DNA of 48,300 bases from Ichthyophonus hoferi. Its lineage: Eukaryota > Opisthokonta > Ichthyosporea > Ichthyophonida > Ichthyophonidae. Every line of letters starts with the position of its first letter. The stretch's first letter is position 1. Positions 1 through 13,600 of this stretch are shown here, piece by piece. The translations under genes and the position numbers were made by a program. The notes beneath the pieces are model-generated. The model worked only from the letters and a program-made list of their open reading frames with translations. It had not been told where the DNA came from and made no database searches. The stretch is from NCBI GenBank assembly GCA_002751075.1, contig NAOQ01000182.1, positions 62,325 through 110,624 of the forward strand, given 5' to 3'.

Positions 1-96
1 ACTGCTACTACTACTCCTATTATCTTTAGAAATTTTTACACCCTTGTAAAAGCGTTCACGACAAAAGCCTTAACTTTCTGATGTGTTAAAACAGGA

Positions 97-455
97 ATAT
101 TTAATTAATTTGGGTATTTCTTTATATAGCTATAATCATTTACTATTATTGGCAATTACTTCATTCCAAGAGGAGCCATCAAAATTGAGCCAGGCAATGG
201 CAGAGGTTCCGTGACTATATAATAAGCTAATTCTGGTATGTTTTGGATCCAGATGAGCATTGCTTAGACATCTAAAGCAAGTCCTACTGACTTGTTTAAT
301 AATAACAATGTGTCTTATCATATCTGTACTTTGTGTATGCAAAGGAATGAGTGAAAACGCCTCTAAATTTGGTATTCTCTATCTTTTTAAACAAATCTAG
401 GTCACAGATATGCTTCTGTTTCTACTTATTATTTTTAACATGATAGCGGAGTAAG
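97..455 (+). repeat. Interspersed repeat family A, copy 1
   Basis: This segment matches three others in the window (907-1140, 14276-14445, 15040-15215) as diverged copies. Shared landmarks in order are an ATTAATTTGGGTATTTCTTT block, an AAGTCCTACTGACTTGTTTA block, a CATATCTGTACT..GTGTATGCAAAG block and a TAGGTCACAG..CTACTTATTATTT block. No coding capacity is visible. The copies look like a short non-autonomous element or old dispersed repeat; I saw no terminal inverted repeats or target-site duplications by eye. Confidence 0.6.
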
Positions 456-683
456 TTTAAATAATTTATCATGGTTACAAAACCTGGTAATTCTGTTTAA
501 TCAACGATCCAAGAATGCCAAAAACACCTCACCCCAACTCCACAGCCATCCACTGACTTTTACGTGTAAAGAATTAATTTTATTATATCAGCATTCTGTC
601 TTCAAATATGCTTTTCAACTATTAGCATTTCCAAGTTCAAGGTAATGCACATAACAACCGGGCAATACCCTTAAATCACCTCG

Positions 684-710
684 GTCGCCAGTCGCCAGTC
701 GCCAGTCGCC
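684..710. repeat. Short 7-bp tandem repeat
   Basis: Four back-to-back copies of GTCGCCA, the last one incomplete. It is unusually GC-rich for this window. The following 80 bases contain a second small repeat (GATC.AGAACCAGAGC twice). No gene is supported around it. Confidence 0.7.
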
Positions 711-906
711 TAGATGCCGGATGCCAGAGCCTACAACAGAGCCAGACTATAATAGATCTAGAACCAGAGCCTGCAATAGATCCAGAACCAGAGCGAGCAG
801 GAACATTTAACATGCGGTCTGGTCAACGTTCTTCCGTTATTTTCACATTAGGTGCCATGCCTCATCTCTGAAAATTAGCAGCAATTTTATACATAGTTCA
901 TTTAGT

Positions 907-1140
907 GTGGCATTCTGTCAAAGGCAAGTCCTGCTGACTTTTTTAATATTGAACTTGTCTTACCATATCTGTACTCCGTGTATGCAAAGAAACATTAAAG
1001 CGTTCTTTAATTCGGTATTCTCTCTTACTCCGTGTATGCAAAGGAACACATTAAAACGTTACTTAATTTTGTATTATTTCTCCTTCTAAACAAACATAGG
1101 TCACAGGAACGCTCGTATCTCTACTTATTATTTCCAACAC
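907..1140 (+). repeat. Interspersed repeat family A, copy 2
   Basis: It aligns with copy 1 from the AAGTCCTGCTGACTT block to the CTACTTATTATTT block. It carries an internal duplication of about 60 bp: the CTCCGTGTATGCAAAG..TTAATT..GTATT segment appears twice in tandem. It abuts a family B copy beginning near 1131. The short ORFs it contains are not credible genes. Confidence 0.6.
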
Positions 1141-1380
1141 ATATTACACCCTGTCTTTATCTTATCTTAAGCCGTTACCCTGGCAACGACGCGTATCAGG
1201 TGGCAGACAATAGCGTAAACAAAACTAAAGGCCCTGTGTCAACTGCACAATAGTTAATTTATACCATTCTAAACACGTGTGATGCAGTGAGAGTGAATTC
1301 TTATAAAACTGTAGGTACAGCTAATATAATACAATATAATATACAGGAATTAATTTCAATCTGAATCATTACTACGTGGG
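1131..1380 (+). repeat. Interspersed repeat family B, copy 1 (shorter)
   Basis: This matches 10108-10478 on the same strand and 16995-17345 and 17965-18315 on the opposite strand. Landmarks are CCTGTCTTTAT, TTAAGCCGTTACCCTGG, AGTTAATTTATACCATTCTAA and CAGGAATTAATTTCAATCTG. The last third seen in the other copies is not evident here. It has no coding capacity and is likely a non-autonomous mobile element (SINE- or MITE-like); its class is unresolved. Confidence 0.65.
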
Positions 1381-4300
1381 TAATCAAATGGTATGTATGT
1401 TCTATTCTTGGCTCTGATCCACTCTGAACACGTAGTTATCATTGATTTGTTAATATATGTTCGAGTAAATTAGTCAATGAGCCATATAAGGAAACGATTC
1501 GAATACTTTATGATTGGCTTCATTTAAGTTACTAAGTTATTAAACCTAGTTACATTGGTGTTAACCAAAAGTTAGCACGGCGATAAAGCAAGATATAAAA
1601 GACGCCAAAAGTAAATAATAATAAAAAACCCCGCTCACATGTATACAGGAACATAAGTAAAGATGCGCGGCCCGCTCACACATACGCTGTATCAATAGAA
1701 AAATACGATGTTTTCGTAAACGCACACAAAAATACACTGCCTTTAATTATAAATATATAATATACACATAGTTATTGTATGTCTAATTTACCACTGGCTT
1801 TCGTATACAATAATCAGTGTCCAGATTGCTCACTCGTTAGAAGTCAGCGAATTGCTTACTGATAACTAGCTAGTAATCATAGTGTTTATTTATGATAGAT
1901 CAGATTTCATTGCGCAATTTCCACCTTTGCACCCAAGCGCATCAAAACATCCCTTCTAGATAGATTAGAACGGGAGATAACAATTACTGCAGCCAGTTAC
2001 CTAGAGAGTTGGTATATGGCCTTCAATGGAACCTCTAGCACAACAACCGTGTCTTAAAGATAGGTCTGATTAAGCAGCTATCACTTACACTGGCCAAACA
2101 CTATCAGCTATGCAATTGGAGATCCCAACAGTGGTGTGTAAGTCGATAGAACTGACACAGATTCTAATATAAAGCATATATGCTAATTATATCTCTACTT
2201 GTCTATTGTGGTTGTATTCAGCTATTAATTTAGGAGATATTCCTGCCTTGATAGTCTTGGTGTAATAGTGCTAATAGTACAGTGTGAGCCTTCAGTGGCA
2301 GCTAAGTTTGTGTGTATGTAGTGAGCACTGCCACACTCGAAAGTGACTAAACAATTATTGACGTTATCGGTAAAAGAGATCTCCTCGGAGCATGCTTATT
2401 TTCAAGTGCCAGTAGAGAACTGGAGATTACCATAAAACGACGATTATCAAACACAGGCCAAGTATTTTCTAACCGTCAGAATATACATATATATGATATT
2501 GTTAACAAACAATAGTAAGTGTAAAGCTTTGCTTATAAAAAAGTATTCGTGCGTTTCCTCATCGTATATCATGTTTATAGCCGTGATTATTGATTATTAG
2601 TGGTTATTTCCGCTCCTTTTATCCGACATACGGATGTCAATTGTGTTCATCAACGCAAATGGAACCGATCGTAAAGATCCTTACCGAATAATACAACACC
2701 AATGAGGCTCGCTAGAACTATCTAATCTTATCTTGATGATCGAATACAATATTAATGTAAGTGCTCACATACTATATATTGACAAATCACTTTATATGAT
2801 TAAAAACGCTTCAATCAATCAATATTGGACCAATTATTTAATGCTGTAGTTACCAGAATTTAGGCCGAGCTATGTGTTTATTTGGAGTTAGCGGTATTAC
2901 AACATAATACCTATAAGAAAGTAAATTTTGAATCATTCCCAGCTTATCACATATGTTTCAACAGTGTATGGAAGGAAAAAGAAGCAAAAAATAAACTAAA
3001 ATATAGGATATAGGATAATAATTAATGTGAATATAGTCACAGGACCTCTACCATTGGCTGGTTCAGTTTTGATCAGGTCATCTGTTGCCATTCAACACCA
3101 ACAGATTGCACTAATTATTTTTCCATATTACATATCTAATAATAACTGCTAATAATAACAATAAATTATAGTTTGCCAAGAAATACATAAATTAATCAAA
3201 AATTACTATTTTAACAAATACTTTGTAAATGTGATTTATCTTGGATGGTATCCCTATTCATGTTATCAACGTCCTGTTCAATGTGAAATACTAAGTTAGT
3301 AGAAAAACCTAGTTTGCATTTTTCTTTTGTTTAATCGTTTACGCCGTAATTAAGAACCGTGAAGAATACTAGCATCGATCGATAGTTTTCTTTTAAAAAA
3401 TTTGCAGACGAGAGCCAGGAATTTAAACATTAGTATGGACATTATATGTATACAAACTATGGTTCTAATTGGTTCAACTAAGGTCATCTAGTGCGCTAGA
3501 AACACTGCGTTTCTACTGATAAGAATCTACCAAATAAGGTTATAAGATAACATTCCTAGTTAGTTAACTTATTTTTGTATATATAAAAGTGTATACTATA
3601 ATAATCATAATATATATATATATATATAAATTATAATATCTGCCTTGGTAGGTTACTGAGCAAGTAATTATTAATAACTAATTGTGTGTAATATATATTT
3701 GTTTCACTTATAAGGAAGCCCTAAGGATTTAACTATTTCTATTACCAGAGTAGCTCTTGGCACGGTATCGTAACGTGCAATTTCTCATTTGTTCAGACCT
3801 TGCGAGTGATAGCATCACATTAGCGATCAGAATGCGATTGTTATTATTTTGTAATCGTAACAATAGTTCTACAATTATTGGATACATTCTGGAGTTTTTT
3901 ATTATAGAATTACCTTAAATAAACAAATTTCCATAAAAAAGAGACGCATATTTACAAAGGCTCTGGCGCAAATTGAAAGTAGATACAAAAATATAGAAAA
4001 ATTCTAAGGTCATATTTTGCCAAACCACAATATCAAGTCTACTAATCATTGATAGTATATTTTGAATCGCCAATAATATAAATGATTGTTTAAGATTAGC
4101 CGTAAATCATAACTAAATATTCATTTCCATGCAGTACCAGTTTTAGCGATCAACCCAATGTAACAAAAACATCCGAGCACAACCCAAAAAAGTAGACTTT
4201 TGCAATCAAAAAACGTGCTAAAAGCTGTTGGAAAGACGGTCTTGAGTCACCTGCCTACTTTAACTGGTGTATGTCCATAATATATGGTCAGGGTCAACAG

Positions 4301-5469
4301 TTGAATATGGTAGTGGCAATATTCATGTAATTGTTAAATACCTTAAAGAATAAAAATTACAGTCTAGCAATGAAGTTACTTATTTTACTAGCGTTCCCAC
4401 CAGAGGCAAATACATATTTAAACATGTCTCAGTTCCATATTTAGTTACATCTAGAACCACAACATCCTCATGTTGTGGTCCAAGGATATATGCGACGTTT
4501 GTACATGAATTATAAGCTTGTAATGATATAATATATAATTTGTAAAAGCTATGCTTGGTGGAAGACTGACATTATAGCATTCATTGCGAAGCAGTTAGAG
4601 AACAACAAAATCATTATAATAGAAGCATACTATATATATATATATATATATATATCATCGTTCTTACAGCAAAAAATGTCAAGTGTATAATCGATAATTT
4701 AATTGAGTTTTTATATTATTTGTCTTAAGAATTCAACCTTTTGAGATAGAAATAAGCCAGTTGGAAATCCATGTCTGTCAATAGTCAGAGAACTACATAA
4801 TAACATTAAATAGTGGCAACAGCTATTATCAACATAGTAATATAGCACTTTATAAGAATCTATGGGAGTTCTGTTGACTAGTCCACAGTTTCTCGAGGTC
4901 TCCCCTTGTTTTTCGTAATCGATTATTGATATTTCTGCACTACTGTTAGTAATAGCTAATTGGAGTTGGTTTGAGTTAAATCAAGTCTTTGGTAATAATA
5001 GTATGAAACAATTACACTTATAATTTACCCTTTGCATTTATCTACAATATTTCTGTCCCATATATATATATATATGATACCAGTGAAACGTAAACCATTA
5101 ACAGACTATGACAATTGTATCCAACATGTATTTATACCATAATGTGAGCAGTAACATATTGCAGTCACACACACGGGTGTTCTTGCATATTGGATAAAAG
5201 AGTAGAAACGATCAGATTTACAATTAATAGCCATATTATGATCACAGATAATAATATGATTTTATTTTATTTTTAAGACTTTACAAGTTTTTATATATTT
5301 TTTTGTTTTAAGTCTTAGCCCCTTCAGTGATGAGTAAAAGCTTTATATTTTCTAGTTTTTTTGGGGAACTAATTTTTATTTTTTTTCATCCATTACATAC
5401 ATACATATTGTTCACTAAACAACTACATACAACGCATCGATAAAACAATTATGAAAAAGCGTACAAAAA

Positions 5470-6468
5470 TTAAATTGCAACACCAGAGTCGCACTTGTCA
5501 AGTACTGCCTTTGAGGCCCGAGTTGAGCTAAAGTCAGGAACAGGATCAGAGGTGAAGTCCATATCCTCTTCATCCTCGTCTGCCCAGCAGCCACTATCAC
5601 AGTTATTAATCTTATACCTGTAAAAGTCGGCCTGTTCTTTAACAAAGTCACCATACCAAGGAAGGGACAGTGATTGTTTAACCTGAGAAGCAGTGGGGCG
5701 ACGAGAGGGATCCATATCCAACATAGAGTCAATTAGAGCGGTAAGGTGGGCGGTAATACCCATTTCCTCGGGGTCATAACCAAATACTGCACCAGGCTGC
5801 CCGGCTTCTCTGGCCTTCACAAAAGCACAAAACTCTGAATCATTAATTGAGCTTTCATTCCAGCATAAATGACCAACAATAAGAGAATGTAGTAAAACAC
5901 CAAGAGAGAATATATCGGCTGCTTTACCATCGACACTCATATTGTGCTTGATGGTGCTCACCTCGGGGGCACAATAGGCATCAGTACCAACACGGCATTG
6001 AACACGCGAATTGGATTCGGCAAGACCAAAATCAATAAGCTTAGCAACCCTGCTACCGTCGTCTTCGTTAAACAATACAACATTTTCAGGTTTGATATCA
6101 CGATGAACATAACCCATAGCATGAATATACTCAACCCCGGAGACAATTTGGCCAAACACTTCCTTAAGTTGATTCTCACTAGCGCTACTTCCTTCAACCT
6201 GGATAAACTCGTATAGGTCGCCGCCATCGGCAAACTCTTGAATAAAACAAACACTGGTATTCATATCAATAATTTCGTTTGTGGTAATAATATTTTTGTG
6301 CTTCAATACACGCGCACACTGGATTTCAGAATCTAAAGAATATGCATTTTCTACACTTCGTAAAACTTTCTTAACAATAACTCTATCGCCGGTCAGCTTC
6401 TTGACAGCGGCATGAACAGTACCGCCGAAGCCGGAGCCGACAAATGATTCAACTTGATAATCCTGCAT
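5470..6468 (-). CDS. Serine/threonine protein kinase, single exon
   Basis: This intact 332-residue protein is almost entirely a kinase catalytic domain (about residues 4-275). Visible motifs: a glycine-rich loop GSGFGGTV (11-18); the ATP-anchoring lysine in VIVKK (K33); a candidate helix-C glutamate E48; the catalytic loop HRDIKPEN (122-129, catalytic D124); DFG (146-148); and APE (167-169). HRDxKPEN indicates Ser/Thr specificity. The tail after residue 280 is acidic (ADEDEEDMD) and ends without a known domain. No signal peptide or membrane segment is seen, so it is probably cytosolic. The overall look is CAMK/SNF1-like, but I cannot name an orthologue. It is the only complete intronless gene in a window of intron-rich genes, which could mean a retrocopy, though no clear poly(A) tract or target duplication is visible. 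Confidence 0.93.
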   Translation of the reverse strand: MQDYQVESFVGSGFGGTVHAAVKKLTGDRVIVKKVLRSVENAYSLDSEIQCARVLKHKNIITTNEIIDMNTSVCFIQEFADGGDLYEFIQVEGSSASENQLKEVFGQIVSGVEYIHAMGYVHRDIKPENVVLFNEDDGSRVAKLIDFGLAESNSRVQCRVGTDAYCAPEVSTIKHNMSVDGKAADIFSLGVLLHSLIVGHLCWNESSINDSEFCAFVKAREAGQPGAVFGYDPEEMGITAHLTALIDSMLDMDPSRRPTASQVKQSLSLPWYGDFVKEQADFYRYKINNCDSGCWADEDEEDMDFTSDPVPDFSSTRASKAVLDKCDSGVAI

Positions 6469-9400
6469 TATGAAGGAAGAAGAACTGCGGTAGAAAAAAT
6501 AAAAATATAAATATTAAATAAAATATGCATCTAAAATATAAAGCACGAACGCTAAACAAAAATAACAATGATTCTAACACCGTCGCATCATCTTAATATA
6601 CTATTAGATGGAGATCCCCTGGGAATAATACTCATCTTCTATCCAGGGGGGCTCAATTCATATTGCATATTTTTAAAAATATAACTGAGGGTGCTTAAAC
6701 TGTTATTTGAATATTTTGAATTCAATAAAGAGTTAAATTTAATTTTTCTTTTTATATTATTACAGTATATCATTACAATATAATTAACAGCCTAATTTGA
6801 TTTAACGTTTCATGTAATAAAAAATTATTTCTTTAATTTATTAAGTAAGCATTGCACCTAGGTGATTAAAATACTGATACATCTGGAAAATCTTTCAGAA
6901 GGGGTTCCAAATAGTTTGTTATTGGCCAGTAATCTAATGATACTCAATTTACATAGATTAGCGATATAACAACCAGGGCGCAATATGACTCGACACCAAT
7001 TTATATATATACATGCGCAGTAATTGATTGTGAAAAAAAAAAGAAGAAAAAAGAAAAAAAAAGAAAAAGAGGACCTCATTTTACGTTATTAGCCTCCTAT
7101 AATTTCAATATCATTTCATTAATTATTTTATTAAATTAAATATTTTAAAATGATAAATAATGTGCCAAATAAACTTAGTCCTAAAAAATAATATCTTATA
7201 AATTTGCATAAATTGCACTATGCAGTTGCGATGGGTTCAAAAAAGTGATCAACCAAACTGTTCAAAGAACGGCACCGGGCAAATGGTTTTAGACTTTTAT
7301 TATTGGTCATTAATTGTACAATATATTTTCTTATTGGATAGAAATAATAAGGGCTGACAGACTTACCCAACTAAACGCTGGGAAAATCATGGAAAGCAAC
7401 AAGGGCAAACTAAGGTGACGTCAGTTTGCGTGCATTCCCGAAATTTTTAGAATAAGCACAAATTGAAATAATATGCTATTTAATTGTTAACAAGATTCGA
7501 TTAACTTTTTTTATTTTTTAATAATATGTAATAAAATAAAAATAATTATGATTAGTACTAATTATATTAATATTTTTAGTTTATTAGAAATTAGGTTGAC
7601 AATAAATAGCTATGCCAAGGAACATGACGTGGCGTCTATTCTTCCTTAGCTTCCATCTAAAAAGAGTCTAGTTATGTTATATATTATATATTGATGTTAT
7701 ATATGCGAATCCTATACTATATATGGCGCGATACACCAGTAAATGAGCCTTGGTAATAAATCCTTCATTGAGAAACAAACGTTTAATCGGGGTTTTGATG
7801 TGATATATAGTTTTAAATATATTAACCTATAGCTTTTTAGGCATGATATAATGTGAAAAAGCTTACAGTGGGTATTGGTCGCCTATATCTATATCTATTG
7901 CGCCACGTCATCGGGTCTCAACTGACCGTTGTTATGTTCACGCTGTTGTCATGCAATTATTTCATTGAAAATGCATTTTTTATTATTTGTTATCAGCCAA
8001 AAATATCGGTGAACTCCCGCTTTTTGTTTACCATTTTAAAATAAAATCTTTTCTGTTATCTTAACCAGACAATATAAGTATATTAATATAAAGCCAAGAA
8101 ATATGAGAGTGGAATTGTTGTTAAATATTTTGTGATGAGTCAGCTATGGCTTATCGGATCAAGACACATTATACCCTTATTATTTTTCGGCAGATTATCA
8201 AGTTAATCTTAAGATTAAAAGCCTATTGGTAGATATAGAAATAAACTAGATCAAATTATATTTTTGTTGTGTCTGACAGATGCAACACTGATAAAGATTT
8301 AAAATTGTCGATGAAAACCTTAACCGCTAGCGGAATGGCTCATCAAAAATCTCCGAATAAAATAAAGTTTAATTTACATTCCTTAAGAACTATGTGAATT
8401 AAATACTAGATTAAAGATTAATTAGGCCGTGGTAACTATCATTCAAATAAAATAAACCCCGCTATCCTTAATATCTTCTACCTAATTATTAGTGCGTTAA
8501 CAAATTGGATCTTACATTGCTTATATTGCACAATTAAGTATCCGTTGCAATCGCCACATGGTGTATAAAAAATAATCCACCTCTTGAAAATGAACAATAG
8601 ATAACTATTACTGTTATCGGTTTACTTGCACAAGCCACCAGTAGATCCATGATAACTTGTAACTTGATCCAAAATAACCGTTGCTATCTTTAGAATGCCG
8701 TATCTAGTTATTTATATTTTAAAAAGATTGGTTCTTACATTGATCTCCCTGTGCATTGATTAAGTAACAGTTGTAATCAAGATGCGTTATAAATAAAATA
8801 AACTATCCCTTGAAAATAAACATCAGCCACATACGCATTAATAAAATATAATTTAATAGACAAATTAATTTAAAAAATGGTAATTAGAATGTTATAACAT
8901 ATCATAAACTCTAGCACTTCTATCGATTTAAAGTTATTGGACATGTTTTCCTATCAACAGTATCTCACATAATTCCATATGAGCCGGTCTAACTTTCTAG
9001 ATAACACAGGCATTGGTGTGGTGGATCTAGATTACTCCTTCTAGAGCACTACATTAATATGCATTTTTATATTAAATCTCCAAAAAAAGTATATATATAT
9101 AGTACAAATTTATTTTAAAAAAATTGAAAACTTTTTTACACTTTTTGTTTTTCCTTACAAAAGAATTTAAAAATAAAAAACAAGAATTATAATGAACTTT
9201 CCATTTGCGTACTAATATGTAAAGAATAGGTAATCCAGAAAGTGTTATTGGCTCGTGCTAAATAAGCCACTCACTATTACATATGTGAGATAGAATGGTT
9301 ATTCTATATCTTCCCAAATTGAATGATTATGGTTCAATATAATATGGAAGACAAAATTTAATTAAAATGTATATTTGTGTATGTATATATTATATTATGC

Positions 9401-10627
9401 TGATTATATGGGTCATTGCAATCAGAATCATGATAGATATGTTACTATTATTGATAGGTGATCGAAAAGGGCTTTAACATCCTTTCATAATATTATGTCG
9501 AAAAGCAATTGTAAAGGATTGTCAATTGAGTGATTGGACAAATAATATTTAAGTACTCCTCCACTTGTTATTGTTATTAATTAATACGATTATAATATAA
9601 TCCAATGCAATCCAATGCAATAGAATAGATACAAGAGAATGGAATATTGCAAATAAATATTAGATAGCTATTTATTTGGGCGGATATGTGCAATACTGTA
9701 ATACACTCTAATATTACTATGATTGAACTCAGTTTAACAAACGAATAAGAGTAGTGGTTAACTGTACTTCATACAGTAGAGTATTCTAATAATAGCCTTT
9801 CAAAACAACAATTGGAATTCTCTCTTATTACTTGCTCTTATATTTTATGAAAGTATTAATTATATTGGGTGGTTATGTCGTGATCTATGGGTGGTTTTGT
9901 AGAATAGATTCATAATTCTAAAACAAGTAATTACTCAATTTCATTAACAATAATATATATATATTAAATACTAATTGGTTCCTGTAATTCCCCTATATTC
10001 AATTTCCATACACAGTCCATAGGTTAAATGTAATTGGTTATATGAGTGGGTACTGAGTGGTATGTATGTACTGAGAAGTGCTGATGCATTGCAATTAAGT
10101 TTGTGTTGAAACTGTAAAATATCGGGTAAACATACCTTGTCTTTATTTTAAGCCGTTACTCTGACAATGACGCATGGCAGGTAAAGTGGCTATAGTGCAA
10201 ATAAAACTAGAAGCCCCGTCTCAACCACACAGTGGTTAATTTATACCATTTTAAGCATGCGATGCGGTAAAACTGAATTTGGATCTAACCGTATACCTAA
10301 TAAAATATGGTAAACAGGGATTAATATCAATCTAAATCATTATGTCATAGGTTTGATAGATATTTTCTACTATTTGATTAGTAGCATATAATAAATAAAT
10401 AAAATAATTGTTATATTCTAATACAACCAAGTAAATAAATAAGGAGTCATTGTAACGTATTACACATGCTCAAGTACTGTTGATATCAAGTTTATTGTCC
10501 CAGTTAAAAATAATTTAATTTAATTTGTACAGTTTTGTGTTGCTTTTGATTAATATATGATTAATATACAATGTATGATCCTACTCAGAGACTGTCTGTT
10601 TTACGCCTTCCTACATCTGACCTGGTT
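6469..10627. other. Intergenic AT-rich region, no gene found
   Basis: I see no supported coding exon between the kinase start and the last exon of the beta-helix gene. A small hairpin lies at 6611-6654, a purine-rich A/G tract at about 7033-7070, and a family B repeat at 10108-10478. The short ORFs around 6858-7079 and 7853-8044 translate AT-rich or homopurine DNA and carry no recognisable protein. Confidence 0.55.
10108..10478 (+). repeat. Interspersed repeat family B, copy 2 (long copy)
   Basis: This is about 350-370 bp and is the best reference copy in plus orientation. It runs from GGTAAACATACCTTGTCTTTAT through TTTAAGCCGTTACTCTG, GTGGTTAATTTATACCATTTTAA, AGGTTTGATAGATATTTTCT and TAAATAAATAAGGAGTCATTG. 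The minus-strand copies at 16995-17345 and 17965-18315 follow the same order over nearly the full length, which defines the element's approximate ends. It sits just downstream of the last exon of the beta-helix gene. Confidence 0.75.
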
Positions 10628-13600
10628 CTACTTAAGCTGGACGCATTCATTGCATCTAGGGTCATCACACTTGTTGTCAATGGTGAAGATCTCAACACTG
10701 TATATAGTTTAATATATATTACCGTACAGTATAGTTAATTATGACAGTCTATAACACAATGCAGTAAAAGCAAATCACACATTTATTTCTTGCCATTAGT
10801 ATACCTAACTACCAAATCAATTTCAATTAAATGCATGATTAATACTATGTTTGTTATTCCTTATCATTAAAATCTAGATCTTAAAACGTAAGAAAATATT
10901 ATATATAGATGCTATTTATCTATAGCATCTTAATCTATATGGTTAGAAAGGAGTTAATATATGATATAGGCATGCATACACCTATATCATACATATACCT
11001 CCTATATATATGTCTACATGTATACATATGGGATGTAGTGGTAGGGAAGGAGAAAGGATAATACCTATTAACAGCACTTTGAAGAGAGTTATAAGCTACT
11101 GGGTTCCTCTTATGTTTTTTAGCCTTGGCCTTGCCACACCTTTCCCATCCAATAGAGTATATACTAGTATTAACAGATGCCTGAATAGAGTAGAGTATAC
11201 AGGATAGTATGTAGAATAACATATAAGATAGACTATAAGATAGACTATATACTAGTACTAATAAATAGATGCCTTGGTAGGGTAGAGTATATACTATATA
11301 TTATAAATTATATACTATACTACACCTGCAAATCATAAGAGTCTATTTGAAATTCTCTTGTCACCATCAATATACCATAGATCCTTACCGCCCAGTTGTT
11401 CATCATTAATGTTGGGTTCAATGTAATGGTGGTGTCTTCATTGGCATATCTTACAAATAAAACCCCACCACGCTTGGCCAAATTGTTATGAAAAGACCCT
11501 GTAAGCATTATAGTTCCCCCCAAAACTTCACGAATCATTGCCACTCCTCCATTTCCCTGCAGATTTAATTAATTGTATCATTTTATAAATATTAAATAGA
11601 ATTAACTATAGGTTATCTCAATTAAAGTGTCGCACCGCTGAACTATCAATCAAAATATTTAAGGGCTGATAGTACTAGACCCGTACATATAATTAGAGGT
11701 ATAATATTATATAACACTTGTATTTTTAATAGACAGAAACAATACATAGTTGAAGTATAAGTATATAAGTATAGGTGTAAGTGTATATATGAATAGAAAT
11801 AAATACATACGTAAGTATATATGTACGTATATATGTACTAATACGCACCAGTATAATAATAAAACAATTCTATAAACAATATGTATATATGTAAAACTTA
11901 TAGTATAAAAATAAACCCAAACTTACCACCGCATAGTTGTGGTCAAATGCACCCGATAACACCACGGTGCCCTCTACATATAAAACATCAAATACTCCAC
12001 CAGAAATTTCACCTATGGGCTCAGACACTTGTTGTTGTGGTAGGATTCTAGGTCGTAGGTCAAATTCTTCTACTATATTTGTTATAAAATTGCCACACAG
12101 CTCTACAAATCCCCCCTCCCAGATGTTGTTAGGCCGGAAGCCTGCACTTCTCTGGGTAAGGAATATGTGGCATAGGTATTAAATAGGGTCAATAGTGTAG
12201 AAACGGTCAAAATATGGAGTAAACATACTCTGTCTTTATATGTTATATGTAGTGTTATTTTATCATTTACGTGCTATATTATATGTTACATACAGCGTTA
12301 TATAATATATTGTAAGTTACACTTACCATAAACAGTTTGTTTTATACCACCCCTCTAGCAATGACCCTTCCATATACATGGCATGTTATATCTTACATAT
12401 AGTGTTTTATTATATATTAGATATTATACGATGTGCTATACCTACCATAGCCAGATTGTTCTGTACCGTCCCACTAACAATGACCCTCCCATATACATGT
12501 AGCACCAAAAGAGTTCCCCTTCTCGCTGTGTTATTCTTATATATTCCCCCAAAATTGATATTACTTCCTGCTTTACCATTAGAAATATACACTGCAGACC
12601 CTCCCTGTGGTGGCGGTTGTGGTGGTAGTTGTGGTTTCATGGTTCGTGCAGATAGACTGGCAGTAATATATAGTATATTGCCTATAATATAAATAATATA
12701 AGGCAATTGTGTAATATAAGATGTAGTATATGGCAATATATAACATATAATAGAACATATAGTATATTGTATATCTAATATCGTATATATATACATGAAT
12801 AGGTACACACATATATATATACAACATTGTATTGTTCAATACTATCAAGAAATAGGATAGCACTTAGAGAACAGGATACAGATATTGAGTTGATGAGGTT
12901 ATAGACGTAGCATATGGACTGTATTGTACTATCTTGTATTGTATTATATTATGCATGGAGCTATACGCCACATTCCCGATTCATACATACCATAGCCCAG
13001 TTATTAGTAAAGGTTCCATTAACGATCAGTTGACCTGTTACAGTAACGAAGTATAGACCTCCTCCATCTGAATGATTCTAGAATAATAGCGTATTACCAC
13101 CATACAGTCAATAGAGGAATTGCAATATAATAATTGCGGCTTGGCATTAATAAACTGTATTATACAATTATTTATTTAAAATTTCACTCCTACTTAGATG
13201 GGTTGCAGGAAGGTTTCTTATACACTAGTTATAATACAGGACTCATTGGTAGTAAGCATTGTCAGGTTAATTCCTATTATTCAAATAAAGTAATTCAAAT
13301 AACTCATTTCAGAGTACCAGTAGACATTAAATACATTTCGTAGAGGTTGACATTCCTTATAATATAATAGACTGTTTTATACAAAAATATCTCGACACTC
13401 ATACTGGCTAATGAAATGTATTAAATATTATATATTACCAATTATTCATAAAATTATAACGTATTATAATTCTAAGGTTTAGAGTTTAGACTGGGTATTG
13501 GTACCTGATATAATATAATAGAATGTAATAGAATAGAATATAATATAACAATACAATGCAATATAATATAATATTGTATAGTAAAATAGAATGTCAAATT

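Larger units (their letters stand above)
1..5469. other. Intergenic AT-rich region, no gene found
   Basis: Apart from the repeat copies listed separately, I see no supported gene here. Open frames are short and lack plausible splice context or recognisable protein sequence. There are TA-dinucleotide runs near 3611-3629, 4628-4655 and 5058-5075. It lies downstream of the kinase gene, whose 3' end is at 5470 on the minus strand. Confidence 0.6.

Noticed and set aside
684-830. Repeated Arg/Ser/Thr-type coding look after the GTCGCCA repeat
   Set aside because: No frame stays open long enough, and the apparent peptide repeat follows from a short DNA repeat.
7416-7423. TGACGTCA palindrome resembling a CRE/ATF site
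   Set aside because: A single 8-base site with no gene start nearby is expected by chance often enough.
11320-11388. Read-through of the beta-helix exon at 11389 to a stop at 11320
   Set aside because: A good donor (GTAAGG) in phase at 11388 leads to two further exons whose phases agree and which end in their own stop, so the spliced form is preferred; an unspliced isoform remains possible.
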